From NCBI GenBank assembly GCA_942491975.1, contig CALOCY010000004.1:2294001-2358000 (forward strand): a stretch of 64,000 nucleotides of DNA. Direction: 5' to 3'. A program made the translations under genes and the position numbers. Within the stretch, counting starts at the first letter, position 1, and each line of letters begins with the position of its first letter. Shown here piece after piece: positions 32,149-41,319 of the stretch. Source of the DNA: CALOCY01 sp942491975. Its GTDB lineage: Bacteria; Bacteroidota; Bacteroidia; Bacteroidales; Prolixibacteraceae. The notes beneath the pieces were generated by a model. That model searched no databases. It saw only the letters and a list, made by a program, of their open reading frames with translations, and was not told the origin of the DNA.

Positions 32149-34542
32149 ATGTTTAGGAGAATTTTGTATGTCTCCCTAGTATTGCTGTGGGCAGGCCCGC
32201 CACTGCTATGGGGACAGGTAAACCACCAGGTAGCGTTTTCAACCGAATATAGTGTTGAAACAATTGTCCTTGATGACAGGGCAACCTATACCCGGGTGAA
32301 TATGCCCGGATTACAGGCTACGGATAGCATTGGTTATCCGGCACTACCGGTCAGGTACATCAAACTGATCATACCGGCAGACAGTGAGGCAATGGATATT
32401 GTGATCCGCAAGCACACAAAAGAGAAGCTGAAAACCGACAGGCCGGTGGAGCCGGTACAACCCCCTGTCCCTACCTCTATCGGTTATGAGCGACAGGATT
32501 TTGTAAAACCGGACAAAGCAAAGTACGGTTCCAACCGGCCTTATCCTGCAAAAAGTGTCGAGATTGTGGACCAGGGCTGTTTCAGGGGCAACCGTATTGT
32601 TACACTTGCCGTATATCCGTTTCAATATGTGCCTGAAAGTAACACATTGTTCTTTTATCCCTTCATTGATTTTACACTAAAGCACAAGCCTTCGAAACGA
32701 AGCAAACGAACAAGGGCTAAAGAGGATAAACACTACCAAAAGGTATTGAAAAGCATCGTTGATAACAAAAATGACCTTAAACAGTTCGACATCCATGCTG
32801 CAGCCAATCGTTCAAAAACAGCCGGTGATGTAACCGAACAGCCACTTGCTGCTTCGGTAAGTGGGATTACAGTAAGTTGCGATTATGTGGTGGTGACCAG
32901 TGAAGAGCTGGCCCCTGAATTCAATGCATTTATGGCCTGGAAAAAAAGAAAGGGGATTGATATTGAGTTGGTGACCATAGAGGACATAAAGGCCAATTAC
33001 ACGGGGGACAACATCTCCGGGATTAACGATGATGCCGGAAAACTGCGGCAATTTTTGTCGGATGCCTATGACAACGGGTTGGACTTTGCCCTGTTGGCCG
33101 GTGACCATACCGTAGTCCCCATCAGGTATGGCTGGCGATATAATGATGATGACAGTGACGATTATGTCATTCCCACAGATTTATATTTCGCTGAATTTGA
33201 TGGTGATTGGGAGTCTGATGGCGATGCCCGGTATGGTGAAACTACTGATCGTGTTACTGTTCATCCGGAAATTTATGTGGGCAGGGTCATGGTATCAACG
33301 GCAGATGAGATACGGAACTGGACACAAAAGGTATTAATGTACGAGCAAAACCCGGGAAATGGGGATTATACCTACCTGACCAAAGCATTTTTTACCCAGG
33401 CTGATGAGTTGCAGGATGGAATTAATGGGAATTATGCAGATCAGGCCAACTATATTACCAATAAGGTTACCTGGTGTACTTCTGACGTATTTGAGGAAGC
33501 AGGGGGTGGCTGTACAGTTAACGTCCCCAATTTCCCCAAAGGTTCGGATGTTGTTACCCAATTCAATGCACATTATGGATTGTGCAGTTTTATGGCACAC
33601 GGAGGCCCTACCAATGTTGCGGTTGCTACAAAATATTACAATTCTGCTCGTAATTGTATAGGGCAAAGTATTCCAAGTGAATCCGAATCGAAGTATAAAG
33701 TAACAGCTTTTGATGATGGTCCAGGAGGATGTTGCTGGATTGCCGAAACCGGGAACGGGTTTGATAACTTTACCAACACTGCCCATCCGTCCATATACTA
33801 CTCCATTTCATGTACCACCATGCCTTTTGACGATTTTGGGCATACTGCAGATGTTAAGAATATGGGCGAAAGCTATACGGCCACTAGCAATGGTGGGGGA
33901 CCGGCATACATTGGCAATACCCGTAACGGTTTTGTAAATGTTTCATATAGATTGTTCGAAGATTTTCTAAAAGTCATAACCGACAATACCTCTTTTCATA
34001 TTGGTGTTGCTGTTGCAATTTCAAAGCAACAGTATGCTTATAGCCGTTATATAAATTACTCGCATAATTTACTGGGTTGTCCCGAAACCGAGATATGGAC
34101 AGCTGTGCCTTCCCTGTTTTCAAGTGCTACGGTATCGGAAAATGGCAGTACAGTGACTGTAAATACCGGAGGTGTAAGCAATGCTGTCATTTGTGTGATG
34201 AGTGCATTAGACAATGGTAGTAGCTATTACGAGGTGCGTGAAAATGTTTCATTTTCAACATTTACCAGTGTACCCAAGCCCTATTTGGTAACAATAACAA
34301 AACATAACTACATCCCATATCTTAAAAATCCCGACAACATTTATATCCAAAACGAATCAATTTATTCCGATAGGTATATTTACGGGAAATACTTTTATGC
34401 TGGTGAAAATGTGACAACATCAAAACCACAAGGCCCGGCAAAAATCAAAAATGGTTCAAACGTTGTTTTCGATGCCACCAACGATGTTAACCTCGAAGGA
34501 GGATTTGAAGTAGAATTGGGTGGCGAATTTGAAGTAAAATAA
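32149..34542 (+). CDS. Gingipain-like cysteine peptidase (family C25)
   Basis: The 797-residue protein has a signal peptide, a propeptide of about 200 residues (ending near QPLAASVSG) and a C25 catalytic domain. The likely catalytic histidine is in CSFMAHGGP near residue 485 and the likely catalytic cysteine is in YYSISCTTMPFDD near residue 555, matching the His/Cys dyad of gingipains. An acidic, possibly calcium-binding stretch (YNDDDSDDYVIP) sits in the N-terminal subdomain. The C-terminus is not a classic type A tail; it has an Ig-like segment and then FDATNDVNLEGGFEVELGG, which resembles a short beta-repeat found at the end of other Bacteroidetes surface proteins. It is expected at the cell surface as a protease. 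Confidence 0.88.
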   Translation: MFRRILYVSLVLLWAGPPLLWGQVNHQVAFSTEYSVETIVLDDRATYTRVNMPGLQATDSIGYPALPVRYIKLIIPADSEAMDIVIRKHTKEKLKTDRPVEPVQPPVPTSIGYERQDFVKPDKAKYGSNRPYPAKSVEIVDQGCFRGNRIVTLAVYPFQYVPESNTLFFYPFIDFTLKHKPSKRSKRTRAKEDKHYQKVLKSIVDNKNDLKQFDIHAAANRSKTAGDVTEQPLAASVSGITVSCDYVVVTSEELAPEFNAFMAWKKRKGIDIELVTIEDIKANYTGDNISGINDDAGKLRQFLSDAYDNGLDFALLAGDHTVVPIRYGWRYNDDDSDDYVIPTDLYFAEFDGDWESDGDARYGETTDRVTVHPEIYVGRVMVSTADEIRNWTQKVLMYEQNPGNGDYTYLTKAFFTQADELQDGINGNYADQANYITNKVTWCTSDVFEEAGGGCTVNVPNFPKGSDVVTQFNAHYGLCSFMAHGGPTNVAVATKYYNSARNCIGQSIPSESESKYKVTAFDDGPGGCCWIAETGNGFDNFTNTAHPSIYYSISCTTMPFDDFGHTADVKNMGESYTATSNGGGPAYIGNTRNGFVNVSYRLFEDFLKVITDNTSFHIGVAVAISKQQYAYSRYINYSHNLLGCPETEIWTAVPSLFSSATVSENGSTVTVNTGGVSNAVICVMSALDNGSSYYEVRENVSFSTFTSVPKPYLVTITKHNYIPYLKNPDNIYIQNESIYSDRYIYGKYFYAGENVTTSKPQGPAKIKNGSNVVFDATNDVNLEGGFEVELGGEFEVK

Positions 34543-34565
34543 TTAATAATTTAAAGTTTAAAACA

Positions 34566-35708
34566 ATGAAAAAATTAATAGTCATTTTATTAGTGCTTTT
34601 ATCGATAGATCTTTCAGCACAAATTAAAGTAAAAACAAATGGCAAGGCTATAATTGGACAAGACAGAGTTGGCGATGATACAGAGAATGTTTTATCAGCT
34701 ACAATTTTTGGTCCTCTCGGAGATTATAGATATGGAGGGAAATTAGCTTTTGGAGATTTTAGTACTGCGACCAATTATGGTTGGAATGTATTCATTGGAG
34801 AATATGGTACTTATGATAGTGATATTCTATGGCTTCATGGCAAAAGCGGAATCTATTTATCCGGTAATGGAGATGGGAGTGATATAGGAATGAAGGTGTG
34901 GGGAAACCATACAGATATTAATGGAAATTTGTACACTTATGGGGATGTTTATTCGTGGGGTACAAAGCTTATTTCAGATAAAAGGTTAAAATCAAATATT
35001 AAAGGTATTGATAATGCTTTATCCAAAATTTGTAAACTTGAAGGCCTGAGTTATGATTTATTGCCCCAAAATTATCCTTATAATGATGGGTGTAGAAGTA
35101 AAATTGAAAATGATATTAAACCATCTAAAAATACGAAGGGCGGAAAAGGTTCAGCATTTGAAGCATTACAAAAAAATAAGTTTAAAAAAGAACGTTTAGG
35201 TTTCGTTGCTCAGGATTTACAGGAGGTTTTTCCCGACTTGGTTAGTGAGGATACTGCCGGGTATTTAAGTATAGATTATATCGGCTTGATTCCTGTAATT
35301 GTTGAAGCATTAAAAGAACAACAATCCATTATCGATGCACAAAGCCTGAAAATAAAAGAACTGGAAGAGAAGATAGACGATCCTTCAAATAAGGATAAGC
35401 TGAAAAGTGCAGAGGCCTCTGCCGGTATGTCAGATCCGCTAACCACAAATGCATTTTTATACCAGAATACGCCCAATCCGTTTACGTATAACACTGAAAT
35501 AAGGTATTTCATACCCAATGAAGTAACAAATGCGGTATTGTATATATTCAACTTACAAGGACAGATGATTAAAAGTGAAAAGATTGCAACTTCAGGGCAA
35601 GGAAGTATTACGGTTAATGGTTCAGAGTTATATGCAGGGATGTATGTTTATTCTCTGATCATTGATGGGCAGGAAGTTGATACCAAAAGAATGATTTTAA
35701 CAGAATAA
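34566..35708 (+). CDS. Surface protein with S74 self-processing domain and T9SS-like tail
   Basis: The 380-residue protein has a signal peptide (MKKLIVILLVLLSIDLSAQ), a beta-rich stalk (residues 20-140), a peptidase S74 (intramolecular chaperone) domain starting at SDKRLKSNI and including RLGFVAQDLQEVFP and YLSIDYIGLIPVIVEALKEQ, a short coiled coil, and a C-terminal tail (NTPNPFTYNTEIRYFIPN ... LYAGMYVYSLIIDG) of the T9SS sorting type. S74 domains trimerise phage tail fibres and cleave themselves at the serine of SD-K/R-L-K. Here the same unit is placed in an exported bacterial protein, so it probably forms trimeric surface fibres. The gene is more AT-rich than its neighbours. Confidence 0.85.
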   Translation: MKKLIVILLVLLSIDLSAQIKVKTNGKAIIGQDRVGDDTENVLSATIFGPLGDYRYGGKLAFGDFSTATNYGWNVFIGEYGTYDSDILWLHGKSGIYLSGNGDGSDIGMKVWGNHTDINGNLYTYGDVYSWGTKLISDKRLKSNIKGIDNALSKICKLEGLSYDLLPQNYPYNDGCRSKIENDIKPSKNTKGGKGSAFEALQKNKFKKERLGFVAQDLQEVFPDLVSEDTAGYLSIDYIGLIPVIVEALKEQQSIIDAQSLKIKELEEKIDDPSNKDKLKSAEASAGMSDPLTTNAFLYQNTPNPFTYNTEIRYFIPNEVTNAVLYIFNLQGQMIKSEKIATSGQGSITVNGSELYAGMYVYSLIIDGQEVDTKRMILTE

Positions 35709-35726
35709 TTATCTCCTTTCATTTTG

Positions 35727-35756
35727 ATAAGCGGCGGGAAAATTCCTGCCGCTTAT
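35727..35756. terminator. Strong hairpin between convergent genes
   Basis: A 12-bp stem (ATAAGCGGCGGG with CCTGCCGCTTAT, one G-U pair) closes an AAAATT loop, 18 bases after the S74 gene stop and 33 bases after the end of the opposing gene. It has no long T-run but is well placed to end both transcripts. Confidence 0.65.
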
Positions 35757-35789
35757 ATTGAAAATTTATATCAAAGCAAGTGCACAGCA

Positions 35790-37214
35790 CTATTTTGCCT
35801 GTTCCCACAACAATTCCACGCGTTCTTTCCGCATAATATTGGCCAATGCTTTTGCAAAATGCTCAGCCGGGGAAGGGGCCGGGGCATTTACAATCTCCCC
35901 CTTTCGCCCAATCAATACAAACGAAGGGGCTACTACAACGTTGTATTTTCGGGTCGTGTTGCCGGTATCGTGCAACAGTTGAAACGTATATCCGTTTTTC
36001 GCAAAGTAGGCAGTGGCTGCCTTAAAATCATCCTGCCGGGTGATGCAGACAATCTCCAAATCGTTGCCAAACTGCTTTTTAAGCTCAGGCAAAAATCTAA
36101 GGTACTCTTTCGATGCAAAATCACCGGTGCGGATAAAGCACAAATAGGCGTATTTCCCTTTGAATGCATTCAGGCTGACCTTTTTCCCCGAAGCATCGGG
36201 AAGCTCAAACTGCGGAGCCGGTGTTCCCGGCATCAGGCAGGTCAGTTTTTTGTAAACACCCGAGGCCACCTCTCTTATGCGGGCAGAAGAGCCGGATGTT
36301 GCTATTTGCTTTACAAGTGCCAGAATTTTACCGGTCGGGTAATCTTTTTTGTAAAATCCGTCATAGAGGCACTGCAACAACAACAGATCGGTAAATGTGC
36401 CGGAAAAATCTTTCTCTTCGGCAATAACGGCCTTTAGCCGGGAGTAATTTTTTGCATGTATCAGGGCTTCAACAGCAGTGTCTGACCGAAGTGAACGGTA
36501 TCCCTTCAAAAAATCGGTGCTTAATGCCCTAAAGGGCTCAAAATAGGCCGGGTTGTCAAACAAAACAGGGTGATGGGCATAACAGGCACTAAAAATCCTG
36601 GCCCCTTTTCGCGGATTAAAAAAGTAACGGGCATATGCCCTCTTATAGTTGATAAACTGCTTTACAAACGTTTTTTTTGTGCGCTCCTCGTGTGTCCGGG
36701 CAATCTGCATCAAACTATCAAGATGTGGTTGGCTGTGCTGTTCAAAAATCGCCCTCAGGTGACGGTTAAGGTAAGCATCAAAAGCCTGTTCAAAAACAAA
36801 AATATCATCGTTGATAAGCTCTTCCCCCGCTTTGTCGATCCGCAAACGTATCAGCTCTTCCCGGAAATAAGCCGATTGCCGGTGCGCTTCAGGCACGGCT
36901 TTATAATCGGGTAGCGGCAGCTTTAGGGCTTCACCCGGTTGTGCATAAAACAGGAATACAAAGGCCCCCGATTTCAGGAAGAGTTGTTGTGGCGATTGCA
37001 GTTGAATATGCACATCAAATTTCCCATCTGTACCCGCAACCAGTTGCTTCAACTCATCCTTTGAACGGGTAATCGGATCACTAAACGAATACAATGAAAG
37101 TTTTTTTCCTGCATACGAGGCATTCCCGCCCGATATGTGCACGTTTTGGGCACTGCCGGTTGATACAAGCAGCCACATAAACGACAATAGGAAAATGGTT
37201 GATGGTAGTCTCAT
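35790..37214 (-). CDS. TlpA-like thioredoxin-fold protein lacking the CxxC cysteines
   Basis: The start at 37214 (MRLPSTIFLLSFMWLL) gives a signal peptide ending near TGSAQ. Residues up to about 320 form a DUF4369-like or helical N-terminal part; residues 325-474 resemble an AhpC/TSA-TlpA redoxin domain (GTPAPQFELPDASGKKVSLNAFKGKYAYL, later VAPSFVLIGRKGEIV). Where the redox pair WCxxC would follow the strand, the sequence is FIRTGDFASKEY, so both cysteines are missing and thiol chemistry is not possible there. The protein is probably periplasmic or membrane associated, with a binding role. It is a single gene upstream of a strong hairpin. Confidence 0.78.
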   Translation of the reverse strand: MRLPSTIFLLSFMWLLVSTGSAQNVHISGGNASYAGKKLSLYSFSDPITRSKDELKQLVAGTDGKFDVHIQLQSPQQLFLKSGAFVFLFYAQPGEALKLPLPDYKAVPEAHRQSAYFREELIRLRIDKAGEELINDDIFVFEQAFDAYLNRHLRAIFEQHSQPHLDSLMQIARTHEERTKKTFVKQFINYKRAYARYFFNPRKGARIFSACYAHHPVLFDNPAYFEPFRALSTDFLKGYRSLRSDTAVEALIHAKNYSRLKAVIAEEKDFSGTFTDLLLLQCLYDGFYKKDYPTGKILALVKQIATSGSSARIREVASGVYKKLTCLMPGTPAPQFELPDASGKKVSLNAFKGKYAYLCFIRTGDFASKEYLRFLPELKKQFGNDLEIVCITRQDDFKAATAYFAKNGYTFQLLHDTGNTTRKYNVVVAPSFVLIGRKGEIVNAPAPSPAEHFAKALANIMRKERVELLWEQAK

Positions 37215-37352
37215 TTGTATTGATTTGGTATCGTATGATAAACGTATGTTCGGGGGTATTATTTTATAGGGTTGAAAGTTAAAAGGAATCAAGACAAATC
37301 AGGTTCGTATTAAAGAAGATCTAAGATCTATTTCATTGCTTCCATTTCATCA

Positions 37353-37405
37353 CTTCTTATTGTTCATTTTCAATTTCTCATTGATCATTGTTCACTGTTC
37401 ATTGT
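37353..37405 (-). repeat. AATGAACA-type degenerate repeat at the coaD 3' end
   Basis: On the minus strand the coaD stop codon is embedded in ACAATGAACAGTGAACAATG and related units. A similar tract follows the SLC12-like gene at 38040-38062. Confidence 0.5.
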
Positions 37406-37885
37406 TTTTCGGGTTTCAATAAGCTCATCGCTTGTTACCCCGGATGGAAGAAACTTATCGGCATTGCCCCCGTGCAGGATAATATCCCGTACAATGGTTG
37501 AGGCCACCGGGGTATGCTCGGGCGTGGTAAGCAGAAATACCGATTCTATCTTTTCATGCATCTGTTTGTTGACCTGTGCAATGGCCCGTTCGTATTCAAA
37601 ATCGGACGATGTACGCAACCCCCGTAAAATGTATTGGGCATTGGTCCTTCTGCAAAAATCCACCGTCAGCCCGTCATGTACCTCTACCCTGATTTTTGGA
37701 TTATGGGCAAAAACACGCTCAATCCATTCAATACGCTTCTCAATAGGGAAAAAGGAATGTTTATTGGCATTGTACCCAATCATGACCACAATCTCATCGA
37801 AAAGATCGGCCGCACGGTTAACAATCGACTCATGTCCCACGGTAAACGGATCAAATGATCCGGGAAATATAGCAATACGTTTCAT
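37385..37885 (-). CDS. coaD: Phosphopantetheine adenylyltransferase
   Basis: The start at 37885 (MKRIAIFPGSFDPFTVGH) fits the family; an open extension of 24 codons upstream is not homologous. The 166-residue enzyme joins 4'-phosphopantetheine to AMP in coenzyme A synthesis. The nucleotide-binding TVGH (in place of HxGH) and the R-G-L-R-T-S-S-D-F-E-Y-E block are visible; the C-terminal motif reads VASTIVRD. The last residues (TMNSEQ) are encoded by a repetitive AATGAACA tract that continues past the stop codon. Confidence 0.94.
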   Translation of the reverse strand: MKRIAIFPGSFDPFTVGHESIVNRAADLFDEIVVMIGYNANKHSFFPIEKRIEWIERVFAHNPKIRVEVHDGLTVDFCRRTNAQYILRGLRTSSDFEYERAIAQVNKQMHEKIESVFLLTTPEHTPVASTIVRDIILHGGNADKFLPSGVTSDELIETRKTMNSEQ

Positions 37886-37958
37886 CACACAGGTGTTAAA
37901 AGTGAAAAGTTTATACAGTTGAAAGTTTGAAGCCGGAAGCCAGGAGTCTGAAGACATT

Positions 37959-38000
37959 CTGTTATCTTCCGTTAACTTCGACTAACTTCCGTAAAATTCT
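37959..38000 (-). repeat. GAAGTTAACGGA-type degenerate tandem repeat
   Basis: Three imperfect 12-base units (TTCCGTTAACTTC and variants on the plus strand). Related tracts lie at 47953-48000 and 25273-25298. All are in non-coding gaps next to minus-strand genes. Confidence 0.5.
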
Positions 38001-38063
38001 GATTTCTTCAATTCTTCAATTCTCCACTCCTTCAACTCTATTGTTCATTTTTTGTTCATTGTA

Positions 38064-40283
38064 TCAGGTAATTTGTTTCTCCTGATTTGAACTCACAAAC
38101 AGGATATTCCCCACATCTTTATAGCCGTCAAAAAGATCTATCCCTTCCAATGTTTCACTGCGAAAACCAATCAATGTAAGATCGGCATCCACCGATTTGT
38201 CTGAAATCACATCCTTCCGGTTTTGTCCTTCACGTACCGGTATCATTTCTACATTCGTCGGACTAATCGGGATTCGCCCGGTTTTCATGAGTTGCAGTAA
38301 TTGCTCTCGTTTTGCTTCCATTTCAGCAATGGGGTGCAGGGCAAATATTTTTATAAACCCTCTCTTCCAGTCGGGATGACCGAGAATGATATACCCCAAC
38401 AATATCATAAGGTTGGCATTCTCATAGTCATCGGGGCTAATCCAAATGTGTACCTCTTTTTTGTACCCAAAACTTTTGTACGAAGTACTGAGTATACACA
38501 CATCAAATCCTGCTGAATCGATTAATCCGTAGTTGTTTAATGTGTCGTTTAGCGATTCCGGTTCGCTACGTGAGAACTCAAAGAGGATCAAGTTGTTTCC
38601 TTTTCCGGATATTCCGGATAATTGCACCACCTGTGCAATGGCAGAGGTGTACGAGGGTGATATAATGGTATCGAGATACACCTTGTTTTTACCTCCGGAT
38701 GCAAGGTTTATCAGGCGTTTTAGCGCATCCCTTGACGCATTATTCGTCTCTTCGTTCAACATCCCTTTAATAAAATGGATGTACGTGCCAAACCCGTATT
38801 TATAAGATATCCAGCGCATCACATCAAATGCCGACCGTCGTTTAAACGTTTCGTGGGAGATACAGATGGCAAATGGCCGCCAACTCACTTCCCGATCTTC
38901 CTTGTCGGCACGTTGGGCAAAGATTTGCAGTTGCCGGCTCAGCTGAAAAACAACCCCTTTAAACAGCTTGTTGAGTCCGCGTTTGTCATAACTGTATTTG
39001 GAAATGAAGTGATAAATCAATCCCATCAATACCAATGAAGCGGCAGCATAAGGGGCGTTCATTTTAAACATAAGCCAGAATGAAAAGATAGTCCCGATAA
39101 GGGATATAACCCAGTGCGAACGGAATGTAGGCCGATAGGCCGGATCGGCTGCAAAGTGTTCCAATAGTGAGATTAAACAGATAGCCCCGTAGGTGACCAC
39201 GAAAAACATGGAGATAATTTGTGCCACAAAGTTGACGTCGCCAATAAGCACAAAGAAAAAAGCGATAATTACCGATATAATGGAAGCATTGACCGGTTCG
39301 TTGTCGGTTGATTTTCCTTTCCCGAACCATTTGTTTAGCTTTCTGTTGGGGAAAATATCATCGACCCCCATGGCTTGTAAGGTACGTGGTGCAACCATGA
39401 TTGAACCCAATGCCGAAGAGAGGGTGGCAGCAGCCAATCCGAAAGGAATGATAGGTCCCCATAATGCAATCTGGCGCATAATCAATTGATCTTCAACCAG
39501 TGCTTCGGGCGATGCCGATATGGTAAACTTGTAGGCTGCACCCAGGTAAACCAACATCCCTATCAATGTTGCCCAAAGTGTTCCCCGGGGGATCGATTTT
39601 TTGGGATTGCGCAGGTCGCCCGATAGGCCCAATCCTGCTGCCAGGCCCGTGAATGCAGGAAAAATAATAGTAAATACGTAGAAGAAATCAAGATTGTCTT
39701 TCACGTGGGTATTGAAATTAACCTCCTGCGGTTTGATGGGCGAATCACCCAGGAAAAAGAGGAGAATAGAGGCCAATAAAATGGCTACTACCACATAGAG
39801 AGCCTTCATGCCCATATTAGCCCCTCTTCTGAGGATCAGAAATGAGAGTATACCCATTGTGGGCAATGTAATCCATCGCCGATCGGCAATGTCGAAATTG
39901 AACGTTTCCCTAATGTAATCAATGAGCGGCTCAAATGCTTCACCAAAAGCAATCACATAAAAAGCCACGCTAATGGCTTGCGAGAGGTACAATGCAATAC
40001 CAATGGCTGCTCCAATGTTGAGTCCGAAAGAACGGGAGATAATGTAGTAAGCCCCACCGCCCTGTACCCGTTGGTTGGTAGCAATTTCGGCTACAGCCAT
40101 TGCTGTGGGAATGGTAATCAGGTGTCCCAATAACACAATGCCAATTACACCAATAAAGCCCACCTGCCCTACTGCCCAGCCAAAACGCAGAAAGAGAATA
40201 GCTCCCAAAATGGTAGAAAGTGCCGTAAGAAATACCGGCATGGTGCCAAAATTGGCTTTAGGATTGACAAGTGTTCCGGGCAT
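38064..40283 (-). CDS. APC-superfamily transporter, SLC12 (cation-chloride cotransporter)-like
   Basis: The 739-residue protein has 12 membrane helices in the first 430 residues (FLTALSTILGAILFLRFGWAVG, later VQGGGAYYIISRSFGLNIGAAIG) and a soluble C-terminal half of about 280 residues. This two-part layout, and the first-helix signature, resemble eukaryotic Na-K-Cl cotransporters rather than plain amino-acid permeases. The C-terminal region ends with a segment about nucleotide-like signalling (LIGFRSETLEGIDLFDGYKDVGN). It follows the GT2 gene by two bases, so it shares its transcript. The substrate is not known; chloride or amino acids are both possible. Confidence 0.82.
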   Translation of the reverse strand: MPGTLVNPKANFGTMPVFLTALSTILGAILFLRFGWAVGQVGFIGVIGIVLLGHLITIPTAMAVAEIATNQRVQGGGAYYIISRSFGLNIGAAIGIALYLSQAISVAFYVIAFGEAFEPLIDYIRETFNFDIADRRWITLPTMGILSFLILRRGANMGMKALYVVVAILLASILLFFLGDSPIKPQEVNFNTHVKDNLDFFYVFTIIFPAFTGLAAGLGLSGDLRNPKKSIPRGTLWATLIGMLVYLGAAYKFTISASPEALVEDQLIMRQIALWGPIIPFGLAAATLSSALGSIMVAPRTLQAMGVDDIFPNRKLNKWFGKGKSTDNEPVNASIISVIIAFFFVLIGDVNFVAQIISMFFVVTYGAICLISLLEHFAADPAYRPTFRSHWVISLIGTIFSFWLMFKMNAPYAAASLVLMGLIYHFISKYSYDKRGLNKLFKGVVFQLSRQLQIFAQRADKEDREVSWRPFAICISHETFKRRSAFDVMRWISYKYGFGTYIHFIKGMLNEETNNASRDALKRLINLASGGKNKVYLDTIISPSYTSAIAQVVQLSGISGKGNNLILFEFSRSEPESLNDTLNNYGLIDSAGFDVCILSTSYKSFGYKKEVHIWISPDDYENANLMILLGYIILGHPDWKRGFIKIFALHPIAEMEAKREQLLQLMKTGRIPISPTNVEMIPVREGQNRKDVISDKSVDADLTLIGFRSETLEGIDLFDGYKDVGNILFVSSNQEKQIT

Positions 40284-40285
40284 GG

Positions 40286-41218
40286 TTATTCAAAATTAGT
40301 TTCAGAAACGATATAATTAGGTCGGCGCTTGTTCTCAATAAATAGTTTCCCTAAATATTCCCCGATAATTCCCAGCATGATTAGATTCAGGCCTCCAAAA
40401 AACATGATGCTGACCACAATTGATGTCCAACCGGCAACTGCTTTATCGGTAAAAAGAAAGGCAAACAATGCATAAAATAAATAGAGAAAAGCGACGAAGG
40501 CAAAAGAAAATCCAAGATAAATGGAGAATCGCAAAGGCTTTATACTGAAAGCGGTTATCCCGCTTGAAGCGAAGCTTAGCATTTTTCGCAGGGTATATTT
40601 CGACTTGCCTGAGGCTCTATCGGCTGCTTTATACTGAATGGCAACCTGCCTAAATCCCAACCAGGATATTAATCCTCGTATAAACAGATAGTTCTCCGGA
40701 AAAACTTTTAATTGATCAATCACCTTTCTGTCTGTTAACCTGAAATCTGCTGCCCCCTTTTCAATTTTCGTGTCAGACAGTATATTGATAATCCGATAAA
40801 ATAACCCGGATGTCATTTTTTTAAATATAGAAATGCCCTGGTGTTCATCACGCAGCGTGTATACCACATCATAGCCCTCTTTCCAAAGCTTCAGCATATC
40901 ATGAATCAATCCGGGAGGATGCTGTAAATCGGCATCCAGACTGATGGCACATGCCCCCGTACAATAATCCAACCCTGATTTTAATGCATTCTGATGGCCA
41001 AAATTGCGGGAAAATGAGATGTACTTTACCCGATTATCAGTTGTTGTAATTTCTTTAATAACAGCTAATGTCTGATCACGGCTCCCGTCATTGACATAAA
41101 TGATTTCAAATTTGTAATCATCAGTAAGCACACCGGATAGTGTTTTATGAAAATCAGGCAATCCCTCTTCTTCATTGAAACACGGGATAATAATGGATAT
41201 GACAGGCTGGTTGTTCAT
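40286..41218 (-). CDS. Membrane glycosyltransferase family 2 (DPM1/GtrB-like)
   Basis: The 310-residue enzyme has a GT2 catalytic domain (ISIIIPCFNEEEGLPDFHKT, DxD as LDADLQHPPG, then the FRLTDRKVIDQL region) and two C-terminal membrane helices (about residues 235-255 and 265-290). Relatives transfer glucose, mannose or aminoarabinose precursors from nucleotide sugars to polyprenyl phosphate. It is next to a methyltransferase and near two GT-C-type membrane proteins, which would use the lipid-linked sugar it makes. Confidence 0.9.
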   Translation of the reverse strand: MNNQPVISIIIPCFNEEEGLPDFHKTLSGVLTDDYKFEIIYVNDGSRDQTLAVIKEITTTDNRVKYISFSRNFGHQNALKSGLDYCTGACAISLDADLQHPPGLIHDMLKLWKEGYDVVYTLRDEHQGISIFKKMTSGLFYRIINILSDTKIEKGAADFRLTDRKVIDQLKVFPENYLFIRGLISWLGFRQVAIQYKAADRASGKSKYTLRKMLSFASSGITAFSIKPLRFSIYLGFSFAFVAFLYLFYALFAFLFTDKAVAGWTSIVVSIMFFGGLNLIMLGIIGEYLGKLFIENKRRPNYIVSETNFE

Positions 41219-41319
41219 TTAATGTTTATTCAGTCTCATAAATATACCTGAAAATTAAAGAATATATTTAAAAAACGGGACTGATAAGCTAGGTTTTGTT
41301 ACTTCCGGCATGAATTATG

